The notes under the pieces were generated by a model that worked only from the letters and a program-made list of their open reading frames with translations, was not told where the DNA came from and did no database searches. 44,768 bases of DNA, taken from Pseudomonas sp. (GTDB lineage: Bacteria > Pseudomonadota > Gammaproteobacteria > Pseudomonadales > Pseudomonadaceae). A program made the translations under genes and the position numbers. The stretch is from NCBI GenBank assembly GCA_030656145.1, contig JAUSOF010000061.1, positions 1 to 44,768 of the forward strand, read 5' to 3'. Positions 23,653 to 32,724 of this stretch are shown piece by piece. Position 1 is the first letter of the stretch. Each line of letters begins with the position of its first letter.

Positions 23653-24648
23653 ATGTCCATTCGCCGTTTTGCCCTGGCCGCCCTTGCCGGCGCCCTGCTG
23701 GCCGGCCCAGCTGCCGCCCAGACCCTGCTCAATGTGTCCTACGACCCGACCCGCGAGCTGTACAGCGAGTTCAACGCTGCCTTCAATAAGCACTGGCAGG
23801 CCCAGGGCAACGCAGCCCTGACTATTCAACAATCCCACGGCGGCTCGGGCAAACAGGCCCGTGCGGTAATCGACGGCCTGCGTGCCGACGTGGTGACCCT
23901 GGCCCTGGCCGGTGATATCGACGAGCTGTACAAGCTCGGCAAGCTGATCCCCGAGGACTGGCAGAGCCGTCTGCCGCAATCGAGCACGCCGTACACCTCG
24001 ACCATTGTGTTCCTGGTGCGCAAGGGCAACCCCGAAGGCATCAAGGACTGGGATGACCTGGTCAAGCCGGGCGTGGAAGTCATAACCCCGAACCCGAAAA
24101 CCTCCGGCGGCGCACGCTGGAACTTCCTCGCCGCCTGGGCCTACGCCCAGCAGAAATATGGCAGCGAAGAAAAGGCCCAGGCGTTTGTTGGCCAGCTCTA
24201 CAAGAACGTGCCGGTACTCGACACCGGTGCGCGTGGCTCAACCATCACCTTCGTCAACAACGGCATCGGCGACGTGCTGCTGGCCTGGGAAAACGAAGCC
24301 TTCCTGGCCCTGAAGGAAGAGGGTGGCGACAACTTCGAAATCGTCGCGCCGTCGCTGTCGATCCTCGCCGAGCCGCCGGTGGCGGTGGTCGACAAGAACG
24401 TCGAGCGCAAGGGCACGCGTAAAGTGGCTGAGGCCTATCTCAACTACCTGTACAGCGATGAAGGTCAGCGTCTGGCGGCCAAGCACTTCTACCGCCCGCG
24501 TAATGAGGCCATTGCCGGTGAGTTCGCCAAGCAGTTCCCGGCGCTGAAACTGGTGACCATCGATAAGGACTTCAACGGCTGGAAAACCGCACAGCCGAAG
24601 TTCTTTAACGATGGCGGGCTGTTCGACCAGATCTATCTGGTCCAGTGA
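23653..24648 (+). CDS. sbp: Periplasmic sulfate-binding protein
   Basis: Sbp binds sulfate in the periplasm and delivers it to CysTWA. The 331-residue precursor has a signal peptide ending LLAGPAAAQ (residue 23). The mature protein shows [27 protein letters not shown] and [16 protein letters not shown], the conserved anion-binding segments of the family. Length is normal. It leads sbp-cysTWA; its AGGAG ribosome site can be masked by a hairpin that follows a short cysteine-containing ORF. The gap to cysT contains a family A repeat. Confidence 0.97.
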   Translation: MSIRRFALAALAGALLAGPAAAQTLLNVSYDPTRELYSEFNAAFNKHWQAQGNAALTIQQSHGGSGKQARAVIDGLRADVVTLALAGDIDELYKLGKLIPEDWQSRLPQSSTPYTSTIVFLVRKGNPEGIKDWDDLVKPGVEVITPNPKTSGGARWNFLAAWAYAQQKYGSEEKAQAFVGQLYKNVPVLDTGARGSTITFVNNGIGDVLLAWENEAFLALKEEGGDNFEIVAPSLSILAEPPVAVVDKNVERKGTRKVAEAYLNYLYSDEGQRLAAKHFYRPRNEAIAGEFAKQFPALKLVTIDKDFNGWKTAQPKFFNDGGLFDQIYLVQ

Positions 24649-24689
24649 GCCGCAGGATGCGCGCACCAGCCGTCGGTTGATGCGCAGCT

Positions 24690-24725
24690 GGTGCGGCACA
24701 GCCTAGGCGGCCCCGCGCACCCTAC
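24690..24725. repeat. Partial family A repeat between sbp and cysT
   Basis: A long-type right arm (GGTGCGGCACAGCCTAGGCG, then GCCCCGCGCACCCTAC). A degraded left arm (GATGCGCGCACC) is at 24656-24667. It sits inside the sulfate operon and ends 20 bases before the cysT ATG. Confidence 0.65.
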
Positions 24726-24745
24726 TCCTCGTACAGGTTTATGCC

Positions 24746-25564
24746 ATGTCTAGCCGTACTTCCCCCGTCATACCCGGCTTCGGGCTGACGCTGGGTTACA
24801 CCCTGGTGTACCTCAGTCTGTTGGTGCTGATTCCCCTGGGCGCCATGTTCGTGCACGCCGCTCAGCTCACCTGGGCCGAGTTCTGGGCGATTATTTCCGC
24901 GCCTCGGGTGCTGGCGGCGCTCAAGTTGAGCGTTGCCACTGCCTTCGCCGCTGCCGTGATCAACGGCATCATCGGCACGCTGCTGGCCTGGGCGTTGGTG
25001 CGCTACACCTTCCCGGGGCGCAAGGTGATCGAGGCCATGATCGATTTGCCCTTTGCCCTGCCCACTGCCGTCGCCGGTATTGCCCTGACCGCCTTGTATG
25101 CCCCCAGCGGGCTGATTGGCCAGTTCGCCACCGACCTGGGTTTCAAGATTGCCTACACCCCGATCGGCATCACCCTGGCGCTGACCTTTGTCACCCTGCC
25201 GTTTGTGGTGCGCACTATCCAACCGGTACTGGCTGATATCCCTCGCGAGGTCGAAGAAGCGGCCGCCTGCTTGGGTGCCAAGCCGTGGCAGGTGTTCCGC
25301 CATGTGCTGCTGCCGGCGCTGTTACCGGCCTGGCTGACCGGCTTCTCACTGGCCTTTGCCCGTGGTGTTGGCGAGTACGGTTCGGTGATTTTCATCGCCG
25401 GCAACATGCCGATGAAGACCGAGATCCTGCCGCTGCTGATCATGGTCAAGCTCGATCAATACGACTACACCGGCGCCACCGCCATCGGCGTGCTGATGCT
25501 GGTGGTGTCCTTCATTCTGCTGCTGCTGATCAACCTGCTGCAGCGCCAGATCGGCAAATCCTGA
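24746..25564 (+). CDS. cysT: Sulfate/thiosulfate ABC transporter permease CysT
   Basis: CysT (CysU) is one of the two membrane subunits of the sulfate importer. The 272-residue protein has six hydrophobic helices and the permease EAA loop [20 protein letters not shown], followed by [32 protein letters not shown]. It is followed by cysW after 10 bases. Sequence and length are typical of the family. Confidence 0.96.
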   Translation: MSSRTSPVIPGFGLTLGYTLVYLSLLVLIPLGAMFVHAAQLTWAEFWAIISAPRVLAALKLSVATAFAAAVINGIIGTLLAWALVRYTFPGRKVIEAMIDLPFALPTAVAGIALTALYAPSGLIGQFATDLGFKIAYTPIGITLALTFVTLPFVVRTIQPVLADIPREVEEAAACLGAKPWQVFRHVLLPALLPAWLTGFSLAFARGVGEYGSVIFIAGNMPMKTEILPLLIMVKLDQYDYTGATAIGVLMLVVSFILLLLINLLQRQIGKS

Positions 25565-25574
25565 GGAGGTCGCT

Positions 25575-26447
25575 ATGTCTTCTATCACCCTGACCGCGTC
25601 AGCCTCGGCCAACGCCGCCCGGCGCGGCAACGTGCTGGGTCGCCGGCTGCTGATCCTCGCGGCCTGGCTGGTGTTCGGACTGTTTCTCCTGCTGCCCTTG
25701 CTGGTGGTGCTCAGTGAGGCGCTGAAGCAGGGTCTGGGCACTTTTTTCGGCGCTATCTTCGAGGCCGACGCCATTTCCGCGCTGCAGCTGACCCTGCTTG
25801 CGGTGGGCATTTCGGTGCCACTCAACCTGGTGTTTGGCGTCTGCGCCGCCTGGTGCGTGAGCAAGTACGCGTTTCGCGGCAAGAGCCTGCTGGTGACCCT
25901 GATCGACCTGCCGTTCTCGGTATCACCGGTGATCGCCGGGCTGGTCTACGTGCTGCTATTCGGCGCCCAGGGCTTCTTCGGCGAATGGCTGCAGGAACAT
26001 GACATCCAGATCATTTTCGCCCTGCCGGCCATCGTTCTCGCCACCGTATTTGTCACCGTGCCCTTCGTCGCCCGTGAGCTGATCCCGCTGATGCAGGAGC
26101 AGGGCACCCAGGAAGAAGAGGCGGCGCGCCTGCTTGGCGCTAACGGCTGGCAGATGTTCTGGCATGTGACCCTGCCGAACATCAAATGGGGCCTGATCTA
26201 CGGCGTGGTGCTCTGTACCGCGCGGGCCATGGGCGAGTTCGGCGCGGTGTCGGTGGTCTCCGGGCATATCCGTGGCTATACCAACACCCTGCCGCTGCAT
26301 GTCGAGATTCTCTACAACGAATACAACCACGTCGCTGCCTTCAGTGTCGCCAGTCTGCTGCTGATCCTGGCGCTGTTCATCCTGCTGCTCAAGCAGTGGA
26401 GCGAGTCCCGTATCAACCGCCTGAAAGCCAGTGCTGGCGAGGAATAA
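25575..26447 (+). CDS. cysW: Sulfate/thiosulfate ABC transporter permease CysW
   Basis: CysW is the second membrane subunit of the sulfate importer. The 290-residue protein has six helices and an EAA loop ([19 protein letters not shown]) followed by [29 protein letters not shown], which is characteristic of CysW. A GGAGG-type ribosome site lies in the cysT-cysW gap. It is followed by cysA after 3 bases. Confidence 0.96.
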   Translation: MSSITLTASASANAARRGNVLGRRLLILAAWLVFGLFLLLPLLVVLSEALKQGLGTFFGAIFEADAISALQLTLLAVGISVPLNLVFGVCAAWCVSKYAFRGKSLLVTLIDLPFSVSPVIAGLVYVLLFGAQGFFGEWLQEHDIQIIFALPAIVLATVFVTVPFVARELIPLMQEQGTQEEEAARLLGANGWQMFWHVTLPNIKWGLIYGVVLCTARAMGEFGAVSVVSGHIRGYTNTLPLHVEILYNEYNHVAAFSVASLLLILALFILLLKQWSESRINRLKASAGEE

Positions 26448-26450
26448 GTC

Positions 26451-27434
26451 ATGTCTATCGTAATTTCCAATGTCAGCAAGAACTTCAATGCGTTCAAAGC
26501 GCTGAACGATATCAACCTGAATATCCAGAGCGGCGAGCTGGTCGCTTTGCTCGGACCGTCCGGCTGCGGCAAGACCACCTTGCTGCGCATTATCGCCGGC
26601 CTGGAAACCCCGGACAGCGGCAGCATCGAGTTCCACGGCGAAGATGTCTCCAACCACGATGTGCGTGACCGTAACGTCGGCTTCGTGTTTCAGCATTACG
26701 CCTTATTCCGTCATATGACCGTGTTCGACAACGTTGCCTTTGGCCTGCGCATGAAGCCCAAGGGCGAGCGGCCCAATGAAAACCAGATCAAGAAAAAGGT
26801 CCACGATCTGCTCGATCTGGTGCAACTCGACTGGCTGGCCGATCGCTATCCCGAGCAGCTCTCCGGTGGTCAGCGTCAGCGCATCGCCCTGGCCCGCGCC
26901 CTGGCGGTGGAGCCGAAAGTGCTGCTGCTCGACGAGCCCTTCGGCGCGCTGGATGCCAAGGTGCGCAAGGAACTGCGCCGTTGGCTGGCGCGCCTGCACG
27001 AAGAAGTGCACCTGACCTCGGTATTTGTCACCCACGATCAGGAGGAAGCCATGGAAGTGGCGGATCGCATCGTGGTGATGAACAAGGGCGTGGTCGAGCA
27101 GATCGGCTCGCCGGGTGAGGTGTATGAGAAGCCAGCCAGTGATTTCGTCTATCACTTCCTCGGCGATGCCAACCGCCTGTACGTCGGTAACGACACCCAT
27201 GTGCTGTTCCGCCCGCATGAGATTCATCTGTCGCGCCAGGCCGAAGCGGGGCATCAGGCCGGTGAAGTGCGCGACATCCGCCCGCTCGGCGCGATCACTC
27301 GGGTGACCCTCAAAATCGCCGGACAGAATGAGCCGATCGAAGCGGAAGTGGCCAAGGATCACCTCAGCCTGGCCAACCTGAGCCGGGGTGAAACCCTGTA
27401 CTTCAAGCCCAAGGCCGGACAGCCGACCTCTTAA
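26451..27434 (+). CDS. cysA: Sulfate/thiosulfate ABC transporter ATP-binding protein CysA
   Basis: CysA hydrolyses ATP to drive sulfate import. The 327 residues contain Walker [11 protein letters not shown]-loop VFQHYALF, the signature [15 protein letters not shown], Walker [12 protein letters not shown] and the switch His in [11 protein letters not shown] short TOBE-type C-terminal region (about 240-325) is present. It ends the sbp-cysTWA operon; only a small hairpin (CTGCC...GGCAG, 27441-27454) without T-run follows. Confidence 0.97.
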   Translation: MSIVISNVSKNFNAFKALNDINLNIQSGELVALLGPSGCGKTTLLRIIAGLETPDSGSIEFHGEDVSNHDVRDRNVGFVFQHYALFRHMTVFDNVAFGLRMKPKGERPNENQIKKKVHDLLDLVQLDWLADRYPEQLSGGQRQRIALARALAVEPKVLLLDEPFGALDAKVRKELRRWLARLHEEVHLTSVFVTHDQEEAMEVADRIVVMNKGVVEQIGSPGEVYEKPASDFVYHFLGDANRLYVGNDTHVLFRPHEIHLSRQAEAGHQAGEVRDIRPLGAITRVTLKIAGQNEPIEAEVAKDHLSLANLSRGETLYFKPKAGQPTS

Positions 27435-27478
27435 GAGGGGCTGCCGCCTGGCAGTCCGCGATACTCATGAACATCCGC

Positions 27479-27508
27479 ATGGGTATCACTGCGCGCAACC
27501 CATCCTGC
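27479..27508 (-). repeat. Dispersed palindromic repeat, family B
   Basis: ATGGGTATCACTGCG followed by CGCAACCCATCCTGC. The same pattern (TGGGTATCGCTGCG...CAACCCA) is in each of the three thyA-tail units at the left edge. It lies in the 253-base cysA to 27688 gap, which otherwise shows only an AAGGAG ribosome site for the next gene. Confidence 0.6.
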
Positions 27509-27687
27509 GAACCACGCCAAGGGGAAACACCGCCCGCGTCCGGTAACCGATCCTTGACGGCAAACTCCTGGCGAAATCACTCTTTCGAGGCATGCTTGCG
27601 CGCCGTGAGCGCAGTAGTCTCTTGCGGTTGATGGATATGTAACTCTGTCTCCATATTGCTCAAAAAAATAATAAGGAGCACCCCGGA

Positions 27688-28431
27688 ATGCGCAACACGC
27701 CGTTCTTTCGTCAAATCTCCCTCTGCCTGCTCGGCACCCTCGCCTGCCTCGCGCCACTGGCTTTTGCCGAGGCGGTCAGCCAGCAGGAGCACGTCCAGAT
27801 TCAGGCCAGCCGGGCGACCAGCAGCCTGATGCTGTTACGCGGCGAAGGTTTCCAAAAGAAACACCAGGACACCCTCGACGCCGACCTGCAGTCACTGGCG
27901 GGTGCGGTGCAAAGCCTGCCGCAAGGCAGTGATGCCCTGCGCAGCGCGCACCAGGAACTGGTGGCTCAAATCCGCCGTGGTGTGGCCTTTGGCCCGGACG
28001 AAGCAGACATGCCCTGGCGCTACCCGGAAGACCTGAGCAAGGCGCTACTGGGGCTGTTGCAGGAAGCACGTCAGCTCTCGCCAGAGGGCGACAGCGAGCT
28101 GGCCGCCAAGCTCGAATACCTCTCCGTGCAGTACCTTAGCCGCGCGTATCTGGGCAACTTTGAAATCGCCCGCGAGCAGACCGATACCTACCTCGGCCAG
28201 GACGAGCGCAAACTGGTGCCCGCTGTCGATAGCGAGCTGACTGTGCTGGATGCCAAGGCCGATCCCGACCTGGCCAAGCTGAAGGTTCGCTGGGAATACC
28301 TGAAAGCCGCGCTCAACGACCTCAACAGCCAGAGCAGTGCGCTGCAAAGCGCTTCCGGCCGAGCTTTTGCGCCCATGACCGTATACCGCCACACCCGCGC
28401 GCTGACCCAGCAGTGGATGGCGATGAACTGA
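27688..28431 (+). CDS. Exported alpha-helical protein of unknown function
   Basis: I do not recognise this family. The 247-residue product has a clear signal peptide (FRQISLCLLGTLACLAPLAFA, cleavage near residue 27), so it is periplasmic. The rest is predicted largely helical, rich in Ala, Leu, Gln and Glu, with no cysteine after the signal and no recognisable catalytic motif. An AAGGAG site at about 27673-27678 supports the start. It follows the sulfate operon after 253 bases and is convergent with the Mpo1-like gene, so a link to sulfate uptake is only positional. Confidence 0.8.
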   Translation: MRNTPFFRQISLCLLGTLACLAPLAFAEAVSQQEHVQIQASRATSSLMLLRGEGFQKKHQDTLDADLQSLAGAVQSLPQGSDALRSAHQELVAQIRRGVAFGPDEADMPWRYPEDLSKALLGLLQEARQLSPEGDSELAAKLEYLSVQYLSRAYLGNFEIAREQTDTYLGQDERKLVPAVDSELTVLDAKADPDLAKLKVRWEYLKAALNDLNSQSSALQSASGRAFAPMTVYRHTRALTQQWMAMN

Positions 28432-28438
28432 CAGCACT

Positions 28439-28480
28439 GGCTCACTGTCAGCCTCGGCTCAACGAGGTTGGCCGTGAGCC
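28439..28480. terminator. Hairpin between convergent genes
   Basis: GGCTCAC and GTGAGCC form the outer 7-base stem, and CCTCG with CGAGG an inner one. It lies between two convergent stop codons. No T-run, so a weak terminator at best. Confidence 0.35.
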
Positions 28481-28521
28481 TGGGCTGCCTGAGCATCAAT
28501 CGTTGAACGGAGTCGGCGAAA

Positions 28522-29046
28522 TCAGTCTATCGCCTGCATCGCCCGGATGCAGGTCGGCCCCGCGCGCTGCACCACGGCCTGCTCGACCTCCTGGCGCAGA
28601 CCAAGCAGAAAGGCGGCCTCTGCGGCGACAAACAGCGGCCCGATCACCAGGCCCATGACATCATCGACGAACGCCGGTTTGCGCCCCTCGTAGTAATGAC
28701 CGATGAACTGAATGATCCAGCCGATGACGAACAGTGCCAGGCCGCTGCTCAGCCAGAGCATGGTCGACTGCAGCGCCAGCAGCGCGCCCGCCCACAGACA
28801 AAGCCCAAGCAATACGGTCATTAACAGGCCGAAACGCAGATCGAGGCGCAGGTAGAACAGCGCGGCGGCCAATGCGGTCAAGGTCGCTGGCGACAACCAC
28901 AGACCCGCCAACTCCACAGCAGGGCGCGACAACAGCACGGCGACCGCCAGCACGATCAGCGGAATACCGATGAAGTGACTGCAGATATTGCGCCGGTCGC
29001 GGTGATAGGCGGCGTACTGGGCGAGGTGATCGACAAGGGTTTTCAT
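28522..29046 (-). CDS. Mpo1-like (DUF962) membrane protein
   Basis: A member of the DUF962 / Mpo1 family; yeast Mpo1 is an Fe(II)-dependent dioxygenase that alpha-oxidises 2-hydroxy fatty acids in sphingolipid breakdown, and bacterial substrates are unknown. The 174-residue protein starts MKTLVDHLAQYAAYHRD (ATG at 29046). It has four hydrophobic segments and the family histidines in YHRDRRNICSHFIGIP and QFIGHYYEGRKPAF. A frame running upstream to 29106 adds non-conserved residues. It is divergent from the Crp/Fnr regulator, with 92 bases between starts. Confidence 0.88.
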   Translation of the reverse strand: MKTLVDHLAQYAAYHRDRRNICSHFIGIPLIVLAVAVLLSRPAVELAGLWLSPATLTALAAALFYLRLDLRFGLLMTVLLGLCLWAGALLALQSTMLWLSSGLALFVIGWIIQFIGHYYEGRKPAFVDDVMGLVIGPLFVAAEAAFLLGLRQEVEQAVVQRAGPTCIRAMQAID

Positions 29047-29138
29047 TATGATTGTGCTCATGCATGACAGACCTGTGCATGGTGGCTCAACCCCATCGGG
29101 CCACACTGTCAGCTAGCCGACAAACGCTGGAGAAGCGC

Positions 29139-29822
29139 ATGAAAGACCCTCACGACTACCGCGCCTGCCTGCGCAGCGGCCACTGGTTCAGCGCCCTGCC
29201 CGCAGACCTGCAAGCGGCCCTGCTAAACACTGCCCACGTGCACAATCTGGACGCCGGCCAGCGCCTGTTCCATCGTGGCGATCCGCCCAGCGGGCTGTAT
29301 GCAGTGGTCGAGGGCGCCGTGCGCATCGGCGCGGTCAGCCAGCAGGGCAAGGAGGCGTTATTGACCCTGGTCGAGCCGCCTTACTGGTTCGGCGAGATAT
29401 CCCTGTTCGACGGCCAGCCGCGCACCCACGACGCCTTCGCCGAAGGTGCCTGCACCTTGCTGCTGGTGCCCCAGGCCGCCCTGCTCAGCCTGCTCGAACG
29501 CCAGCCGCAGTATTGGCGCGATTTCGCCCTGCTGATGAGCCACAAGCTGCGCCTGGCGTTTATCGCCCTGGAGCAGATCAGCCTGCTCCCCGCCGCCCCA
29601 CGCCTGGCGCGGCGGCTGCTGATGATTGCCGAGAACTACGGCGAAGGCGAGCCGCGCCGCGTCCTGCAGCTGCCCCAGGAGCAGCTGGCGCTGATGCTGG
29701 CGATCTCCCGGCAAACCACCAACCAGATCCTCAAGGAGCTGGAAAGCCAGGGCGTCTTGCGCCTGACCTATGGCGAGATCGAAATTCTCGACTTGCCGCA
29801 GTTACGTGCGGCCGCGCAATGA
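29139..29822 (+). CDS. Crp/Fnr family transcriptional regulator
   Basis: A 227-residue regulator with an N-terminal cyclic-nucleotide-binding-type beta-roll (about 20-140; RLFHRGDPPSGLYAVVEGAVRIG and FGEISLFDGQPRTHDAFAE) and a C-terminal helix-turn-helix (about 150-220; QEQLALMLAISRQTTNQIL). The N-terminal cysteine cluster of Fnr is absent, so it does not carry that iron-sulfur sensor. The effector is unknown. The ATG at 29139 begins the conserved region; frames upstream are leader. Its divergence from the Mpo1-like gene makes that gene a likely target. Confidence 0.9.
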   Translation: MKDPHDYRACLRSGHWFSALPADLQAALLNTAHVHNLDAGQRLFHRGDPPSGLYAVVEGAVRIGAVSQQGKEALLTLVEPPYWFGEISLFDGQPRTHDAFAEGACTLLLVPQAALLSLLERQPQYWRDFALLMSHKLRLAFIALEQISLLPAAPRLARRLLMIAENYGEGEPRRVLQLPQEQLALMLAISRQTTNQILKELESQGVLRLTYGEIEILDLPQLRAAAQ

Positions 29823-29840
29823 TGCCGAGAGGCACAAATT

Positions 29841-29941
29841 GTAGGGTGCGCGGGGCCGCCTAGGCCGCGCGCACCGAATATACGAACCATCCATAGCCCG
29901 ATCATGCATCCCGTCACCTTGGTGCGCACGGCGCACCCTAC
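29841..29941. repeat. Dispersed palindromic repeat, family A (full length)
   Basis: A 101-bp element from GTAGGGTGCGC to GCGCACCCTAC. The left arm is the long type with GGGGCCGCCTAGGC inserted; the centre (CC-rich, with AGCCCGATCATG) is homologous to the two copies at 3853-3939 and 4046-4132. It fills the gap between the convergent Crp/Fnr and oxidoreductase genes. Confidence 0.8.
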
Positions 29942-29950
29942 GACGCTCTG

Positions 29951-31264
29951 TTAGCGCAGCTTCTCCAGCATCTGGTAATACCACATGCCGGCGGCCAGCA
30001 TCGGGTTGCCGAACAGGTCGCCGAGCGGCACCTTGATCTGCTTGCAGGCGGCGAAGGTGTCGAACTGCTGCAGCGTACCGGTCAGGGCGTTGGCCATGAT
30101 CTCGCCCATGATGTGGCTGGTGGCGATGCCGTGCCCGGAGTAGCCCTGGCAGTACCAGACGTTGTCCGAGAGCTTGCCCAGCTGCGGGATGCGGTTGATC
30201 ACGATGCCCATGGCGCAGCTCCACTGAAAATCAATGGCGACGCCCTTGAGCTGCGGGAAGGTCTGCTCGATGCCGGGGCGCAGTTCGGCAGCGATATCGC
30301 GTGAATCACGCCCGGAGTAGTTGCAGCCACCGCCAAACAGCAGGCGACCATCGGCGGTCATGCGGTAGTAATCAAGGACGAAACGGCAGTCGTAGACGGC
30401 CAGGTCCTGCGGGTTGATTTCCTTGGCCAGCTCACCGAGGGGCGCGGTGGTGACGATGCCGCCCATGGCCGGGAAGATCAGGCCCTTGAGCTTTTTCGCC
30501 TCCAGCTTGTGGTAGACATCGCCGGCCAGCAGCACCTGCTTGGCATTGATCCGACCTTCGGCGGTGACCACCGCCGGCTTGGCGCCGTGGATGATCTCCA
30601 AAACCTGCGAATGTTCGAAGATCAGTGCGCCCAGACTTTCGGCGGCCCTGGCTTCGCCGATACACAGGTTGAGCGGATGCAGGTGCATGTTGCGGCTGTT
30701 CTTCAGCGCGCCGCAGTAGAGGTCGCTGGCCAGATGGCTCTGCACCCCGGCGCGATCGAGCAGGGTCACGTCGCTGGCCATACCATGGCGCACGGCCTCG
30801 GCGTGAGCGGCCTCCAGCTCGTGCATATGCGCCGGTTTCATCGCCGCGTGCAGGTGGCCATGCTTGAGGTCGCACTGGATGGCGTATTTTTCTACGCGAC
30901 TCTTGATGATTTCGTGGCCGCGCCAGCGCAAGTGCCAGATAAAGTCATCCACCTCCTCACCGAGGGTGTTGCGCATCTGTTTGGTCATCGCCGCATCGCC
31001 CGACAGGCTGCCGGTGACCTGGCCGCCGTTGCGCCCGGTGGCGCCCCAGCCGATCTTGTTGGCTTCGACGATGGCCACCTTGAGGCCGCGCTCGGCCAGT
31101 TCGACGGCGCTGGCGACCCCGGTGAAACCGCCACCGATAATCACCACATCGACATTCAACTCGCCCCTGAGGGTCGGGTAGTCGGTTTCCTGGTTGAGGC
31201 TGGCGCTGTAGTAAGACGGGCAGCGCTCGGCTGCGGGGATCACGGATTGGGTGATGGCGTTCAT
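29951..31264 (-). CDS. FAD-dependent oxidoreductase, PuuB/PauB-like
   Basis: A 437-residue DAO-family flavoenzyme, most like gamma-glutamylputrescine oxidases (PuuB/PauB), which oxidise gamma-glutamyl-polyamines to aldehydes in putrescine breakdown. The N-terminus has the family's YYSASLNQETDYPTLRGELNVD, then the FAD loop VVIIGGGFTGVASAVEL (about residue 40) and GWGATGRNGGQVTG. The C-terminal FAD loop is QGYSGHGIATSHIMGE. The neighbouring glutamine-synthetase-like gene, 95 bases upstream, is the expected partner. Pseudomonads carry several paralogues, so the exact polyamine is uncertain. Confidence 0.88.
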   Translation of the reverse strand: MNAITQSVIPAAERCPSYYSASLNQETDYPTLRGELNVDVVIIGGGFTGVASAVELAERGLKVAIVEANKIGWGATGRNGGQVTGSLSGDAAMTKQMRNTLGEEVDDFIWHLRWRGHEIIKSRVEKYAIQCDLKHGHLHAAMKPAHMHELEAAHAEAVRHGMASDVTLLDRAGVQSHLASDLYCGALKNSRNMHLHPLNLCIGEARAAESLGALIFEHSQVLEIIHGAKPAVVTAEGRINAKQVLLAGDVYHKLEAKKLKGLIFPAMGGIVTTAPLGELAKEINPQDLAVYDCRFVLDYYRMTADGRLLFGGGCNYSGRDSRDIAAELRPGIEQTFPQLKGVAIDFQWSCAMGIVINRIPQLGKLSDNVWYCQGYSGHGIATSHIMGEIMANALTGTLQQFDTFAACKQIKVPLGDLFGNPMLAAGMWYYQMLEKLR

Positions 31265-31296
31265 GAAATTGTCCTCAATGCGGCAGTCGATCCGCC

Positions 31297-31331
31297 GTAG
31301 GGGGTGCGGGGCCGCCTAGGCCGTGCGCACC
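31297..31331. repeat. Partial family A repeat (left arm only)
   Basis: A long-type left arm, GTAGGGGGTGCGGGGCCGCC then TAGGCCGTGCGCACC, in the gap between the ligase-like and oxidoreductase genes. No right arm follows. Confidence 0.65.
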
Positions 31332-31359
31332 GGGAGAATGTCGGAGGCGGGCGTATGGA

Positions 31360-32724
31360 TCAGGCCTGGCTCAGGTACCAGCGCCAATCCTGCTCGCCGA
31401 CTTCGGCCATGAACTGGCGGTACTCGGTGCGCTTGATCGCCAGGTAGACCTTGAGAAACTCAGGCCCCAAGGCTTCACGCGCCCAGCTGGACTGCTCCAG
31501 CGCCTGGATCGAGATCAGCCAGTCAGTGGGTAGCAGCTCCTTGGCCTGGGCATAGCCGTTGCCCTCGATCGGCGCGCCCGGATCGAGCTGTTCGCGGATC
31601 CCGCGGTGGATACCGGCGAGGATCGCCGCAGCCGCCAGATAAGGGTTGGCATCGGCGCCGCAGATGCGGTGCTCGATATGCCGGGTGTTGGCCGGCCCGC
31701 CCGGCACGCGCAGGCTCACGGTACGGTTATCCACGCCCCAGGTCGGTGCCAGCGGTGCGTAGCTGTTGGCCTGGAAGCGCCGGTAGGAGTTGGCGTTGGG
31801 GCAGAACAGCAACAAGCAGTCGAGCAGGCCCGCCAGCATGCCCGCGACAGCCTGGCCCAGCAGCGGCGTGCCGGCAGGCGCCTCACTGGCGAACAGGTTG
31901 GTGCCCTGGGCGTCGGCCAGGCTGACGTGCATGTGCATACCGGTGCCGGCCAGGTGTTCGAATGGCTTGGCCATGAAGCAGGCCTGCATCCCGTGCTTGT
32001 GCGCCACACCCTTGACCAGGCGTTTGTAGCGTACCGCCTGGTCCATGGCCAGCAGCGCATCGCCATGCTCCAGGGTGATTTCCACCTGGCCCGGGGCGTA
32101 TTCGGAAATCGCCGTGCGCGCAGGGATGCCTTGCAGCTTGCAGGCAGCGTAGAGATCGGCGAGGAACGGCTCGATCTGCTCCAGCTCGCGCAGGCCATAG
32201 ACCTGGGTGCTGCGCGGACGGCCACCGTCACGGTCGAGCGCCGGCTGCGGGCGACCCTGGCTGTCGCGCTGCTGGTCAAGCAGGTAGAACTCCAGCTCGC
32301 AGGCCATCACCGGGTGATAACCCTCGGCCTTGAGCCTGTCTATCACCTGCACCAGCACCTGCCGCGGGTCGGCAACGGTGGCTGGCATGCCCTCGCTGGG
32401 GTGCATGCTGACCTGCACCGCGGCAGTGGGTATCTGCCGCCAGGGCATGCGGGCCAGGCTGCCCGCCAAGGGATAGGCGCGGCAATCGATGTCACCAACC
32501 TCCCAGACCAGCCCGGTGTCTTCGACGTCATCGCCGTTGATGCTCAGGCCAAGGATGGTGCTCGGCAGTGGTCGGCCGCTGGCATACACCGCGAGCAGCT
32601 CATCGCGGTGCAGCAGCTTGCCGCGCGGCACGCCGTTGGCGTCGAGGATGAACAGCTCGAAGAGTTCGATATCGGGGTTTTGCACCAGGAATTCCTGGGC
32701 ATCTTGCTCGGAGGCGAATGGCAT
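31360..32724 (-). CDS. Glutamine synthetase family protein, gamma-glutamylpolyamine synthetase-like
   Basis: A 454-residue GS-type ligase of the PuuA/PauA/SpuI group, which joins glutamate to putrescine or other amines using ATP. The conserved core is present: ACELEFYLLD, QVEITLEHGDALLAMDQAVRYK, GTGMHMHVSLAD, the NSYRRFQANSYAPLAPTWGVDNR segment and the metal/substrate part EHRICGADANPYLAAAAILAG. The family loop typical of true glutamine synthetase adenylylation (NLYDLP) is absent. It heads a two-gene polyamine pair with the PuuB-like gene. No permease or aldehyde dehydrogenase is adjacent. Confidence 0.88.
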   Translation of the reverse strand: MPFASEQDAQEFLVQNPDIELFELFILDANGVPRGKLLHRDELLAVYASGRPLPSTILGLSINGDDVEDTGLVWEVGDIDCRAYPLAGSLARMPWRQIPTAAVQVSMHPSEGMPATVADPRQVLVQVIDRLKAEGYHPVMACELEFYLLDQQRDSQGRPQPALDRDGGRPRSTQVYGLRELEQIEPFLADLYAACKLQGIPARTAISEYAPGQVEITLEHGDALLAMDQAVRYKRLVKGVAHKHGMQACFMAKPFEHLAGTGMHMHVSLADAQGTNLFASEAPAGTPLLGQAVAGMLAGLLDCLLLFCPNANSYRRFQANSYAPLAPTWGVDNRTVSLRVPGGPANTRHIEHRICGADANPYLAAAAILAGIHRGIREQLDPGAPIEGNGYAQAKELLPTDWLISIQALEQSSWAREALGPEFLKVYLAIKRTEYRQFMAEVGEQDWRWYLSQA

